Source: an uncultured Emticicia sp.
GTDB lineage: Bacteria; Bacteroidota; Bacteroidia; Cytophagales; Spirosomataceae
NCBI RefSeq assembly: GCF_937903345.1
Contig: NZ_CALCZQ010000051.1
Location: 62,001-126,000, forward strand
Direction: 5' to 3'
DNA: 64,000 nucleotides
The translations under genes and the position numbers were made by a program. This document shows positions 52,422 through 61,480 of the stretch, one piece after another (position 1 is the first letter of the stretch; each line of letters starts with the position of its first letter). The notes below the pieces were generated by a model, which was given only the letters and a program-made list of their open reading frames with translations, was not told the DNA's origin and ran no database searches.

Positions 52422-54608
52422 TCATTCCAAAATCAACCAAGTAAAACCCTCAGCAGGAATAGTTACGTCGACGTCAATTTCGTAGTTACGGCTGATTGTA
52501 TAACTTTTACTTTTACCTTCTTTTTCCCGAACCAGAACTTTGTCTAAAAGCCCAGTATAATAAAGTGGCAGATTGATTTTTCTAGTAATACTTTCTTTCA
52601 ATGGGTTGTAGAGCATCACAAAACCTTTTTCTTTCAGATTTGGGTTAACGTGCATGATTCCATCCCAATCTTGGCCATCGGGGCGGCGTAAATGAATAAG
52701 GTCAGCGTTTAAAATTTGGCGGTATTTTTTATACCAATCGATCGTTTTTTTGACAATTTGCTTAGTTTCTTCGGTGTCGTAGAGGCGTGGGCCACGATAA
52801 CAGGCTTGCACACCCGCACCATAATACTGCACCATTAGTTGCTCATAATCTTTCAGATGCTCGCTCAAAGGCTCTAAAACTGCCTCTGCTCCGCCACCTT
52901 GATATTTGGTGAGCGGCACAAATCCCCAACCCATCGAAGGAGTTTTTTCCCAAGTACCATCAAAGATATTTTGTCGATTCAAGATTTTTTGTTGTTCACG
53001 AGAAAGCGAAAAATTTACTTCTCGATAGCCCAACGCAATTTTATGCGAACCATCCAAAAAATACCAGTCGGGAGCATTGATATACACGCCCCGCTCATTG
53101 AGCCAGCGATAAAAGCCTTTTTGCATTTCCATTTGTACCCACTGCGAATCATCAAGCCCTTTGTGGCCAGGGTGTTTGGTTGAAGCACAGACATCGCCAG
53201 GGTAGGGGCCGTCATGTTCGAGTAAATCGAAGCCAGTTTCGGTGATAAATTTCTTTAAATTATTTAGGTAATTAATTCCCCATTGGCTTGCCAAACATGG
53301 AGCATTTCCGAAAAAAGCACCTTTGTCGGGCAAGCCAGTTTTTGGGTCAATTACATCGTTTTCGTCGTCAATTCTGCGGCTACTAAAAAGCGAATATCCA
53401 CCCAATAGAATACCCTTACTATGGGCATATTCGGCCAGTTCTTTGAATTTTTTGATGTTTTCTGGACTTGCATCTTCCATGTTCAGGCCACTGCCAAAAC
53501 TCAGAATTACCATTTCGTAGCCAGTTTCGGCACATTGGTCAATCGTGGTTTTTACTTTTAAAGGGTCGGTACTGACGAGGTGCATGAAAATTGGATTTTG
53601 GGTAGTATACGGAAAAAGCGTAGCGTACATGCGGCGGCGGGCAAGTCCGTTTCGCTCACGGTCATAATTATCCAATAATAGTTCATAGCTCCGAATCGAT
53701 TTGTAAGTTTGATTGGGCAAAAGCTCAAAACCAATACCAAAACTTGGGTAAACCTCCAGCACACAAGGCGTTTGAAAATTATAATTGACCTGTGAAGTAT
53801 AGCTCGAATCAATTTTCCAGTGGGTAGCTTGGTCGGATAGCTCATAACGCATGGCATTATTGAAAGCGTAGTTGTTTTCGATATAAATCCGTTGAGGTTT
53901 TTTCATTTGTTCGGGGCTGCCTACCACGGCCGATTCCTCTTCGGGAGTTGCCAATATTTCATTAACCAATTGGTTGATTTTTAGCGATTTATCTCCTTTG
54001 TTTTCAACGCTTACCCATTTACAAATCGTCGGAATATTATCAAAAATCTCGTAGTGTACTGATACCAAAACACCTTTCAGTTCGGGTAAATTTGATTCAA
54101 AAATCAATTCTAATTCTTTGCCTTTGGGATTTTGCTGATTCATCGCCCAAGTGCGAGATTTGAAATTTACATGTGGAGTTAAAGGCTTGATTTTAAGGGT
54201 TTTATACTGAAAATCTTGCGATTTACTTTCCAACTTTTCAATCCATTCGGTGAGCAAATAGGCATGTTCTTTTTGACCGTAAAGTCCTCCAATGTTATAT
54301 GTTTTTCCGTCAATCGAGATGCGTGCTTCGGGGCGAACAGACCGAATAAACTGCTCGTTGGTTCGGAGATTTTTGAAGTCAATGGTAGCAGCATTGGGCG
54401 AAATTCGGATTTGGCGTTTGAGTAAACCATTCGACAGAACAATGTCTTTTCCGCCACTTGTCTGATAGATTTCGGCCTTGAAATTTTGCTTTGAAAGTAA
54501 CCAATCCGTATTTGGTTTAACCTCTTGATAAAGTGGGAGTTGTGAAGGTTGAAGGATTTGTGCAAAGCTGAGATTGATGCAGATAAAAAGTAAAAAAATG
54601 AGTTTCAT
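52422..54608 (-). CDS. Secreted clan-D glycoside hydrolase-like protein (alpha-galactosidase type)
   Basis: 728 residues with a signal peptide (to about residue 16). The N-terminal half is a beta-supersandwich (1-300). The catalytic barrel is about 320-640, with Y-E-M-V-I-L-S-F-G-S-G, A-H-S-K-G-I-L-L-G-G-Y and F-D-L-L-E-H-D-G-P-Y-P-G near the expected nucleophile strand; the Asp of E-H-D-G is the likely nucleophile. A small C-terminal beta domain follows. It most resembles GH36/GH31-type alpha-galactosidases, but the exact sugar is uncertain. It is 70 bases from cysC, and there is no evidence that it belongs to the lasso cluster. Confidence 0.7.
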   Translation of the reverse strand: MKLIFLLFICINLSFAQILQPSQLPLYQEVKPNTDWLLSKQNFKAEIYQTSGGKDIVLSNGLLKRQIRISPNAATIDFKNLRTNEQFIRSVRPEARISIDGKTYNIGGLYGQKEHAYLLTEWIEKLESKSQDFQYKTLKIKPLTPHVNFKSRTWAMNQQNPKGKELELIFESNLPELKGVLVSVHYEIFDNIPTICKWVSVENKGDKSLKINQLVNEILATPEEESAVVGSPEQMKKPQRIYIENNYAFNNAMRYELSDQATHWKIDSSYTSQVNYNFQTPCVLEVYPSFGIGFELLPNQTYKSIRSYELLLDNYDRERNGLARRRMYATLFPYTTQNPIFMHLVSTDPLKVKTTIDQCAETGYEMVILSFGSGLNMEDASPENIKKFKELAEYAHSKGILLGGYSLFSSRRIDDENDVIDPKTGLPDKGAFFGNAPCLASQWGINYLNNLKKFITETGFDLLEHDGPYPGDVCASTKHPGHKGLDDSQWVQMEMQKGFYRWLNERGVYINAPDWYFLDGSHKIALGYREVNFSLSREQQKILNRQNIFDGTWEKTPSMGWGFVPLTKYQGGGAEAVLEPLSEHLKDYEQLMVQYYGAGVQACYRGPRLYDTEETKQIVKKTIDWYKKYRQILNADLIHLRRPDGQDWDGIMHVNPNLKEKGFVMLYNPLKESITRKINLPLYYTGLLDKVLVREKEGKSKSYTISRNYEIDVDVTIPAEGFTWLILE

Positions 54609-54728
54609 TGTTTATCAATTTTGTAAGGTTGAAGGTTTGGTAAAGATAAGATTTTGTAACAAAAAAGCCAATCAATTGATTTGAACTATTGATTTTTGAC
54701 CGAAATCGAATCGTTGCCTTATTTTCCG

Positions 54729-54736
54729 TACCTTTG
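54729..54736 (+). promoter_or_regulatory. Candidate Bacteroidota -7 promoter element
   Basis: TACCTTTG matches TAnnTTTG and ends 24 bases before the TTG start of the helicase gene. Confidence 0.45.
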
Positions 54737-54760
54737 TAGCTCAAATAATACAAAAGAGTT

Positions 54761-55870
54761 TTGGAAACATTCAAACAAATCGGCGTTTTAGAAAATTTAA
54801 TTAAGGCTTTGGCCGAAATGAAAATTACGAATCCAACCGAAATTCAGGAAAAAGCGATTCCGTTTTTACTAAAAAATACATCTGATTTTATTGGTCAAGC
54901 CCAAACGGGTACAGGAAAAACCATCGCATTCGGCATACCTTTATTACAAAAAATTAACCCGAACGACAAGCATATTCAAGCCTTGATTTTGTCGCCCACG
55001 AGGGAGCTTTGTCAGCAAATCGCTAAGCAATTGTTTAAAATGACCAAATATACCGAAAAGGTATTTGTGGAAGCTGTGTTTGGTGGAGAATGGATAGAAA
55101 TTCAGATAAAAAATCTTCAACGTCCAACCCAAATTGTAGTGGCCACTCCAGGGCGTTTGATTGATTTATTGCAAAAAGGAGCTATTGACCTAACTCACGT
55201 AAAAACCATCGTTCTTGATGAAGCCGACGAAATGTTGAGCATGGGTTTTAAAGATGATATTGATGCTGTTTTAGCGAAAATACATAAAAATAGCAATACA
55301 TGGCTTTTCTCGGCAACACTTCCAAATGAGCTACAAAGTTTGATTTTGAAGTATATGTCACCCGATTTGCATACAGTTCAAGTAAGTAAAACGGAGGTTG
55401 TTAATGGTTTAATTGAACACCAGTTTTTTATCAGTGAAATATCTGAAAAATTCGATTATTTGGTACAATTCCTGCAATCACAAGGAGCGGCACGAGGAAT
55501 TGTTTTTTGTCGAACAAAAGCTGATGCTCAGGCAGTTACGAGAAAACTAATAGCTAAAAAGTTTTTGGCAGATGCCATTCACGGTGATTTAGAACAACGT
55601 GACCGTGAGAAAGTAATGCGAGCATTTAAGAACAAAAAAGTGCAAATTTTGGTAGCTACCGACATCGCAGCAAGAGGAATTGACGTAGAAGGATTGGCTT
55701 ACGTGGCCCATTATCAGTTACCTGACCAAATGGAATATTATACCCACCGAAGCGGCCGAACTGCTCGTGCGGGAAAGCGAGGAATCTCAATCAGTTTTGT
55801 TTCAAAAGATGATTTGAAAATGATTACGCAAATAGAAAAAACGCTAAAAATTAAGTTTACGAAGATTTAG
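54761..55870 (+). CDS. DEAD-box ATP-dependent RNA helicase
   Basis: 369 residues. The start is TTG at 54761: the first in-frame ATG would cut into the Q motif region (N-P-T-E-I-Q), while family members begin M-x-T-F-x-x-x-G-L as here. Motifs: A-Q-T-G-T-G-K-T (47-54), P-T-R-E-L (79-83), T-P-G-R, D-E-A-D (153-156), S-A-T, A-R-G-I-D and H-R-S-G-R-T-A-R. The C-terminal tail is very short, so it is a minimal helicase core without an RNA-binding extension. It likely unwinds RNA during ribosome assembly or decay in the cytoplasm. Confidence 0.95.
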   Translation: METFKQIGVLENLIKALAEMKITNPTEIQEKAIPFLLKNTSDFIGQAQTGTGKTIAFGIPLLQKINPNDKHIQALILSPTRELCQQIAKQLFKMTKYTEKVFVEAVFGGEWIEIQIKNLQRPTQIVVATPGRLIDLLQKGAIDLTHVKTIVLDEADEMLSMGFKDDIDAVLAKIHKNSNTWLFSATLPNELQSLILKYMSPDLHTVQVSKTEVVNGLIEHQFFISEISEKFDYLVQFLQSQGAARGIVFCRTKADAQAVTRKLIAKKFLADAIHGDLEQRDREKVMRAFKNKKVQILVATDIAARGIDVEGLAYVAHYQLPDQMEYYTHRSGRTARAGKRGISISFVSKDDLKMITQIEKTLKIKFTKI

Positions 55871-55899
55871 AAAGTCTTTAGTAGGTAGTTTATAGTTGG

Positions 55900-55944
55900 C
55901 AGTCTTCAGTGAGCAGTCGTTTCTACGCTGCCAACTGAAGACTG
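55900..55944. repeat. Inverted repeat between convergent genes
   Basis: CAGTCTTCAGT (55900-55910) and its perfect complement ACTGAAGACTG (55934-55944). Around them three or more TTGGCAG/CTGCCAA half-units lie in both orientations between 55895 and 55957. It may act as a bidirectional transcription stop, though it lacks a T-run. Confidence 0.6.
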
Positions 55945-55972
55945 AAAACTGCCAATTGGAAACCGCTGACTA

Positions 55973-56863
55973 TTACGCAATATCACAAATCGTAACGCCT
56001 TGCTTGAGAGATGCGAGAGCGTCTGGGCGTTTTGGTACAAATTCTTGTCCAACAAAACCTTTATAGCCAGTTTCTACGATAGCACGCATGATGGCTGGGT
56101 AATTTAATTCTTGTGTATCATCTATTTCGGCACGGCCTGGTACGCCTCCAGTATGATAGTGCGAGAAATATTTATGAGATTTTTTAATCGTTGCGATTAC
56201 GTCGCCTTCCATGATTTGCATGTGGTAAATATCATAGAGCAACTTAAATCTATCTGAGCCAACTTTATCGCACAACGCGATGCCCCATTTGGTAGTATCG
56301 CACATATAATCTTTGTGATTTACTTTACTATTGAGCAATTCCATCGTGACGGTAATGCCGTATTTTTCGGCTGAAGGCATCAATCTTTTTAATCCTATAG
56401 CACAGTTTTCGAGTCCTTGTTCGTCTGACATGCCTCTACGATTTCCCGAAAAACAGATAACTTTATCCAAACCTGCTTCCTTTAATTTAGGAAAAATTTC
56501 TTCGTAGCTTTTTACCAATTCATCGTGCAGTTTGAGGTCATTAAAACCATCGTTGATGCCTTTTCCTGCACCCCATGGCATGGCACAAGTCAAGCCATAT
56601 TTCTTCAGAATTGGCCATTCTTCTGGTCCTTGTAGCTCGATTGACTTGATTCCCATCGCAACGGCTGCTTTGCAAAGGTCTTCTAAAGGAGTTTTGGCAT
56701 AACACCAACGACAAACCGAATGATTGATTTTGCCGTTGAGGTCAGCACCAAGTGCTTTTTCGTTGGCTGCGAAAACCTCACTGAATGTCATCGGAGAAAA
56801 AGCCACCGCTGTTCCTCCGATAATATTTTTGAGTGCCGAGCGGCGTGATGAATTAGAATTCAT
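55973..56863 (-). CDS. Exported TIM-barrel isomerase (hydroxypyruvate isomerase-like)
   Basis: 296 residues. An R-R-S-A-L-K start and a hydrophobic stretch suggest a Tat-type signal. The barrel belongs to the xylose-isomerase-like group: C-R-W-C-Y near residue 50, S-I-E-L-Q-G-P-E-E-W, T-M-E-L-L-N-S-K, L-L-Y-D-I-Y-H-M-Q and G-Q-E-F. The E, D, H and E residues in these motifs are the metal and catalytic residues. It should interconvert a keto and an aldo form of a small sugar acid; hydroxypyruvate is only one candidate. The export signal is common for this family in Cytophagales. Confidence 0.85.
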   Translation of the reverse strand: MNSNSSRRSALKNIIGGTAVAFSPMTFSEVFAANEKALGADLNGKINHSVCRWCYAKTPLEDLCKAAVAMGIKSIELQGPEEWPILKKYGLTCAMPWGAGKGINDGFNDLKLHDELVKSYEEIFPKLKEAGLDKVICFSGNRRGMSDEQGLENCAIGLKRLMPSAEKYGITVTMELLNSKVNHKDYMCDTTKWGIALCDKVGSDRFKLLYDIYHMQIMEGDVIATIKKSHKYFSHYHTGGVPGRAEIDDTQELNYPAIMRAIVETGYKGFVGQEFVPKRPDALASLKQGVTICDIA

Positions 56864-56976
56864 TGTTTTGTAAGTTTTGGTTGAATGATTGAGGTTTGTA
56901 AATTAATAAAATTGTTTGAATCATCCTTCATGTTTTAAAGAATTAACAAGAAATTCAAAGCACTGAATTAGTTGAA

Positions 56977-57327
56977 TTAAAGAGCAATTAAAAAATTGAC
57001 AGGAATATTTAAGCCTTTACTAAGGCGTTGTATCATCGAAACTGTTAATTCTTGTTTACGATTCATCACCTTTGAAACTTTAGTTTTATCGCCAATAAAA
57101 GGAATTAAATCACGTTGTTTTAGATTGTCTTGTTCCATTTTATACTGCAAATAAGCTATTGGGTCGCTGGCTTGCATAGGCACATGAACCGTTTCATACG
57201 CTTCAATAAGTGTAATGAGCATATCTAATTCTTGTCCTTCGGTTGAATCTGCTTTTGGTTTTAATTTCATCAGATTTCGCACCCGATGTAAAGCCAGTTG
57301 ATGATTTTTTTTTGAAATATTATCCAT
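56977..57327 (-). CDS. higA: HigA-type antitoxin (HTH regulator)
   Basis: 116 residues. The C-terminal half is an XRE-type helix-turn-helix (K-Q-R-D-L-I-P-F-I-G-D-K-T-K-V-S-K-V-M-N-R) of the HigA group, and the N-terminal half is helical and probably wraps the toxin. The start lies eight bases inside the end of the toxin gene, the classic HigBA order with the toxin first. It should bind its own promoter and neutralise HigB. Confidence 0.9.
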   Translation of the reverse strand: MDNISKKNHQLALHRVRNLMKLKPKADSTEGQELDMLITLIEAYETVHVPMQASDPIAYLQYKMEQDNLKQRDLIPFIGDKTKVSKVMNRKQELTVSMIQRLSKGLNIPVNFLIAL

Positions 57328-57625
57328 TGTATTCGATGGTTGTAACGTCTATTCGATTATATTCTTTGTGAGTGCCAATCCAAATGATATAAACTAGTTG
57401 ATACCCGTAGTCTATTTCTGTAACAAGCCTAAAATCATTGCCCTTGATATTAAAAACAACTCTATTATTGGCTACAATACTTGCATTTCCATAAGTTTTC
57501 TTAACATCATTGGGCGATTGCCACGTTGCTTGCTTTGTTGTATTATACCAATCCAATAAAGGGAATTCAGCTTGTGAATAAATAAGCCAAAAATCTCGTA
57601 TGGTAGCCTTTGCAATGATTCTCAT
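57320..57625 (-). CDS. higB: HigB-type mRNA interferase toxin
   Basis: 101 residues. HigB family (RelE-like fold) marks: A-T-I-R-D-F-W at the start, D-W-Y-N-T-T-K, W-x-S-P-N-D-V-K-K-T-Y-G-N-A, then N-N-R-V-V-F-N-I-K-G-N-D-F-R-L-V and I-G-T-H-K-E-Y. It should cut mRNA on ribosomes when free of antitoxin. It overlaps the higA start by eight bases. The module is inserted between sugar-enzyme genes. Confidence 0.92.
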   Translation of the reverse strand: MRIIAKATIRDFWLIYSQAEFPLLDWYNTTKQATWQSPNDVKKTYGNASIVANNRVVFNIKGNDFRLVTEIDYGYQLVYIIWIGTHKEYNRIDVTTIEYNG

Positions 57626-57673
57626 GACTCAAATATACAAGAAAAGTTGCGATATACGCAACTTTTCTCATTT

Positions 57674-58942
57674 TTATTCTCCCAACAACTTATTCAACCT
57701 AACCACCGACTGCACCATTGCTCGCACATCGTGGTAGTTGATTTTCCAAGAATGACTCATGTGTCGCCAAATTGGTTCGCCTTGGCGAGTCATCAATGGC
57801 CACCATTCGCCCAGTTGATGATTAATCATTTTATCAAATACAAAACGATGAATATTTACGTAAGCATTCCAGTATTTTTCGTCTTTTAGATAGCGGTAAG
57901 CATCCAACATGCCGATAAGCATTTCGGCTTGTTGCCAAAACTCTTTTTCTCGGTCATACACCTCGCCAGCGTGAGAGCCTTCGACAAAAACGCCACCAAA
58001 TTCCCAATCGACACCATTATCAACCGAGTGACTAAATGATTTTTGTATTTGGTCGTGATGAATATCATACGGTAATTTCAGCATGTCGAGGGCGTGCATT
58101 AGTAGCCATGCAAATTCGGCATTATGACCGTAGCTGGTGTTATCTTCGGCAGCGGCTTTTTGACCATCTTCGCTGAATCTGTCCCAACCCCAAACGATGT
58201 CAAATTTTATTTGTGGAGCAACCGACCAATCGGCCCAAAACTGCGGAATACCAGTGCCATATTGCGGGTGCATGATTTTGTTCGTCAGCAACTCGATAGA
58301 TTCCAATAATTTACGGCGGTGTACTTGCTTGCCTGTACATTCATAAAGTGTTGTCAAAGCTTCCATTAGGTGCATGTGAGCATCGAGCGTTTTGCGGTCG
58401 CCACCAGCTGGGCCAGCACCTTTCAAATCCCAATTTCGGTGAAACATTTCCCAGTAGCCACCATAGTGGGTATCAACTACGTACTTTTGGAGTAAGTCGA
58501 ATACTTTTTCGGCATATTCTTGACCACGAGGGTCGCCAGTAGCAAGGGTATATTCGCTCAGACTATAAATAGCAAAGCTATGTCCATAAACGATTTTTTC
58601 ATCAATTACTACTTCGCCTTTACGGTTCATCATCCAATAAAAACCACCGTGTTCTTCGTCCCACATTTTATTGAGCAAAAAGTCAACGCCATGGCGAGCC
58701 ATTTCGGATAATTTTCCTCCGCCATAACCAGCACGATGTGCCGAAGAATAAGTGAAAACCGAACGAGATTGAGCAATCAAAGATTTTTCATCTTCGCCCG
58801 AATCATTGCCAAATTCATCAAAATGTGTCAAAAAACCACCGTATTGCGTGTCAACGGTGCGAGAAATCCAAAAAGGTAAAAGGCCATTGTTGAGGTAAGC
58901 GACGATTTCGTCTCGCAGTTCTCGGGCATGAGAAGTATTCAT
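57674..58942 (-). CDS. N-acylglucosamine 2-epimerase family (AGE) enzyme
   Basis: 422 residues, an (alpha/alpha)6 barrel. Motifs: F-W-x-S-R-T-V-D-T-Q-Y-G-G-F near the start, K-S-L-I-A-Q-S-R, G-H-S-F-A-I-Y, T-S-Y-G-H-N-A-E-F-A-W and the late K-E-F-W-Q-Q-A-E-M; the paired His residues act as acid-base catalysts in the family. It should epimerise or isomerise an aldose, such as cellobiose or N-acetylglucosamine, in the cytoplasm. The length fits cellobiose 2-epimerase-like proteins, but substrate is not certain. It is separated from the PfkB gene by about 80 bases. Confidence 0.9.
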   Translation of the reverse strand: MNTSHARELRDEIVAYLNNGLLPFWISRTVDTQYGGFLTHFDEFGNDSGEDEKSLIAQSRSVFTYSSAHRAGYGGGKLSEMARHGVDFLLNKMWDEEHGGFYWMMNRKGEVVIDEKIVYGHSFAIYSLSEYTLATGDPRGQEYAEKVFDLLQKYVVDTHYGGYWEMFHRNWDLKGAGPAGGDRKTLDAHMHLMEALTTLYECTGKQVHRRKLLESIELLTNKIMHPQYGTGIPQFWADWSVAPQIKFDIVWGWDRFSEDGQKAAAEDNTSYGHNAEFAWLLMHALDMLKLPYDIHHDQIQKSFSHSVDNGVDWEFGGVFVEGSHAGEVYDREKEFWQQAEMLIGMLDAYRYLKDEKYWNAYVNIHRFVFDKMINHQLGEWWPLMTRQGEPIWRHMSHSWKINYHDVRAMVQSVVRLNKLLGE

Positions 58943-59025
58943 GTTGAATAGTTTTTATAGAGGTTGAATAGTTGTTAAGGTATAATTGATAATGTAAAAT
59001 GCATAAATCAAAATTAACAATGGAT

Positions 59026-60024
59026 TTACATTAAATCTAAAATTTCATCCAAAGTTGCTGTGCCTGTTTGATGTAATTTTTGGACTGTTACTGCGGCCGC
59101 TAAGTTAGCAATTTCAAGTGATTGTACAATGCTTGCTCCTGTTCCTCGGCTTGCCGAGAATGCTGCCACAACCGTATCGCCCGCACCAACGGTATCAAGC
59201 TCGGTGTTTAGTTGTAATGCCATTACGCTTTGTATTTCGGTTTGATTGATGTACAAAATTCCATGTTCGCCACGAGTGATAACGAGCGAGCCACCAATTT
59301 TTTCGAGCAATGTTTTTGCATGTGCAATACACGCTGTTTCGTCGGCTTCTTCAATGGTGGCAACGCCAACTAATCGAGTCAGTTCCTCTGTATTTACTTT
59401 TAAAATAATGTTTTTTATATGAAGTCCGTAAGCCCGTAAATCGGCCACAAAAAGACAGTTTGGGAACTTCGATAAAACATCATTTAATCGCTGAATGCGT
59501 TGAGGAGTAAGTAATGGATTTGGAAATTGTTGGTTGATAATCAGCACGTTAAGTGTAGGAAGAGCTGATGCTATTGCTTTCAAGATTTCATCAAAAACTG
59601 TTTCAGAAAGTGCATTGTGGGTGCCAAAATCTAGCCGATTTTCTTCAGCATTGATTGACATGGGTTTTGTATAAGTGCAAGTATCCCAATCGTTTTGAAT
59701 TGTTTTGAGATTTACGGTATCAACATTCAATTTTTGAAGTAAATATTGCATCTCTCGGCCATAAATATCATCTCCCACACAGCCAAAAACTTGTAGGTTT
59801 TCCACACCCAAAGCGGCCAAGTTTTGCACTACATTTCCTGCCGCACCGAGCGATGTTTTGGGTTTATTTCCCCAAAAAACCTCTTTGCCAGTTTCAACCG
59901 AAAACTCTTGGGTTTGTTGATTGATACCGTAGTAAAAATCTACGGCAAAATCACCAATCACACCTACTTTTAAGTGCTTGATTTGTTGAAAAATTTCTTT
60001 TATTTCGGTGGGTTGGATGGGCAT
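59026..60024 (-). CDS. PfkB-family carbohydrate kinase (heptose-kinase-like)
   Basis: 332 residues from the ATG at 60024; the open frame reaches a TTG at 60054 that overlaps the PIN gene. Ribokinase/PfkB fold: G-D-F-A-V-D at the N-terminus, G-A-A-G-N-V-V-Q-N-L-A-A-L-G, and the anion-hole motif D-T-V-G-A-G-D-T-V with the catalytic Asp at the end. It resembles RfaE/HldE kinase domains, which phosphorylate a heptose-7-phosphate, but the partner adenylyltransferase domain is absent and another sugar is equally possible. It lies directly downstream of the PIN gene pair. Confidence 0.85.
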   Translation of the reverse strand: MPIQPTEIKEIFQQIKHLKVGVIGDFAVDFYYGINQQTQEFSVETGKEVFWGNKPKTSLGAAGNVVQNLAALGVENLQVFGCVGDDIYGREMQYLLQKLNVDTVNLKTIQNDWDTCTYTKPMSINAEENRLDFGTHNALSETVFDEILKAIASALPTLNVLIINQQFPNPLLTPQRIQRLNDVLSKFPNCLFVADLRAYGLHIKNIILKVNTEELTRLVGVATIEEADETACIAHAKTLLEKIGGSLVITRGEHGILYINQTEIQSVMALQLNTELDTVGAGDTVVAAFSASRGTGASIVQSLEIANLAAAVTVQKLHQTGTATLDEILDLM

Positions 60025-60034
60025 TTTTTGATTT

Positions 60035-60451
60035 TCAAGTGTTAATATTTTCAATAAGCTTCTTAAATTCTTGGATTGTTATTTCTTTTACTTTTGGGAA
60101 AGGAATGTTGTGAAGTATCTTGAAGTCCTTATCGTTGGTAATAATATAGTCTGCATTTGAAACTATGGCAACATCCACGAATTTATTGTCGTCTTTATCT
60201 TCTTCCATGAGTTGCCATTTGTAGAAGGCCTCTGTTTGCTCGGTTAGAGGTAAATTTAACAATTCATCTAAAAATATTTCAGCAAAATATTCTGAGTAAA
60301 ACCAAGCTAATTTTTCTTCATACTCTTCAATAATTTCGTTGGATAGAATCAAAACTAAGGTATCATTTCGTAACATTTCATACAGCCACCTTTCTGACGA
60401 CCGTTTTGGGACAATAGCTAATAGAATATTGGTATCAATCAAGACTCTCAT
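60035..60451 (-). CDS. PIN-domain toxin (VapC-like)
   Basis: 138 residues. The PIN nuclease acidic residues are visible: D7-T-N near the start, E in the E-I-I-E-E-Y stretch (about 40), D-D-N-K-F-V-D near residue 100 and N-D-K-D at about 120. It should be a magnesium-dependent RNase held in check by its neighbour. It overlaps the small upstream gene by four bases, a toxin-antitoxin arrangement. Confidence 0.88.
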   Translation of the reverse strand: MRVLIDTNILLAIVPKRSSERWLYEMLRNDTLVLILSNEIIEEYEEKLAWFYSEYFAEIFLDELLNLPLTEQTEAFYKWQLMEEDKDDNKFVDVAIVSNADYIITNDKDFKILHNIPFPKVKEITIQEFKKLIENINT

Positions 60452-60678
60452 TTATAAGGTGTGCGTAAATGAGTGTTCAATAAATCGTCAATGGTTTGTT
60501 GGGACATACCTTTTTCGTCCCAAAGTTTTTCTGATTCTGCATCTACCTTTTGGGCGTAGTAATTTGACAATAAAGATTTTATTGCTGCCAAATCTTGTTC
60601 GTCCATAGGGCGTGCAAACATTTTGAGCAAATGCAACTGCACGGCATTGAGTTTGGTTGATTGATGTGGTACTGCCAT
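60448..60678 (-). CDS. Putative antitoxin partner of the PIN toxin
   Basis: 76 residues, mostly helical, no known DNA-binding motif recognised. Its position (first gene, overlapping the PIN gene by four bases) and size make it the likely antitoxin. The sequence N-A-V-Q-L-H-L-L-K-M-F followed by a charged region fits the small antitoxin-like proteins found beside PIN genes in Bacteroidota. Confidence 0.7.
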   Translation of the reverse strand: MAVPHQSTKLNAVQLHLLKMFARPMDEQDLAAIKSLLSNYYAQKVDAESEKLWDEKGMSQQTIDDLLNTHLRTPYK

Positions 60679-61444
60679 TTTATGTGTTTTTTACAAATTT
60701 AGGTGTTTTTTGCTTTAGTTTTAACGGTTTTTAGAGGTTTTATTGGAGGAGACGATTTTTTCGTGAACCAATAACTTAATCGGGCATTCGCTCAACTCTA
60801 ATGATTTTTCTGCATTTTTTCGTTAGGCGAAATGTTCCTAAGTTTTGCTTAATTTAGAATCGGTGTGTCGGCTGTTGTTAAAACGGCGTTCAAAGAATGC
60901 TTTTCATAACGAATGAATATTCAACCGAACTGTGGTTGCGTTTTGATAGTTATGACGTTGATTGGCTTTGGTAGTTTTCCAACCCAAAGCTTTTTAGGAA
61001 TTGCATGTAAATCTTCACTTTTTTATTATGTAAACTTATAACAAAAAAGTAATAAAACCAACTTCATAATTCTACTCTTGAATGTGTCTCTGTGGCATAA
61101 AAAGATGGATAATTTCTGTAAGTTAAACCAATATTTTGTGTGCTTTATTACAACTTATGGCCTAATCGAAGCATAACAAGTATTGATTGCTTTTTTAGTA
61201 ATTTCATCATTGATATTCCTTATCAGTTGGTCGATATTTAAATGTTTGAAATATTTTTTTCGAGTTTATAATGTTACAATTTTTAATTGGGCATAGAATA
61301 AGGTCAGCTCAGCGGATCTGACTTGATAAAAACAAATGCCGCTAAAAGTAATTTTCAAGGCGTTTTCTATTCAAAATCTAAAGCTAAACACTAAAAAGAA
61401 TCACATAAATCAATCTAATCGAAGTTTAAGAAAAGTTTTATTCT
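60679..61444. other. Long intergenic region without a supported gene
   Basis: About 770 bases. No reading frame of convincing length or content was found on either strand. The section around 60850-61010 has a somewhat higher GC content and may be degenerate former coding DNA, but I could not match it to anything. A possible hairpin with arms ACTTTTTT/AAAAAAGT lies at 61017-61050. Confidence 0.5.
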
Positions 61445-61452
61445 TATTTTTG
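61445..61452 (+). promoter_or_regulatory. Candidate -7 promoter element of asnS
   Basis: TATTTTTG matches TAnnTTTG and ends 28 bases before the ATG of asnS. Confidence 0.5.
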
Positions 61453-61480
61453 CAGTTCAATTCAAGAATAACAGAGAATT

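Noticed and set aside
52422..54608. Glycosidase as part of the lasso cluster
   Set aside because: It is only adjacent to cysC, is secreted, and has no biosynthetic link to the peptide. Treated as a neighbour.
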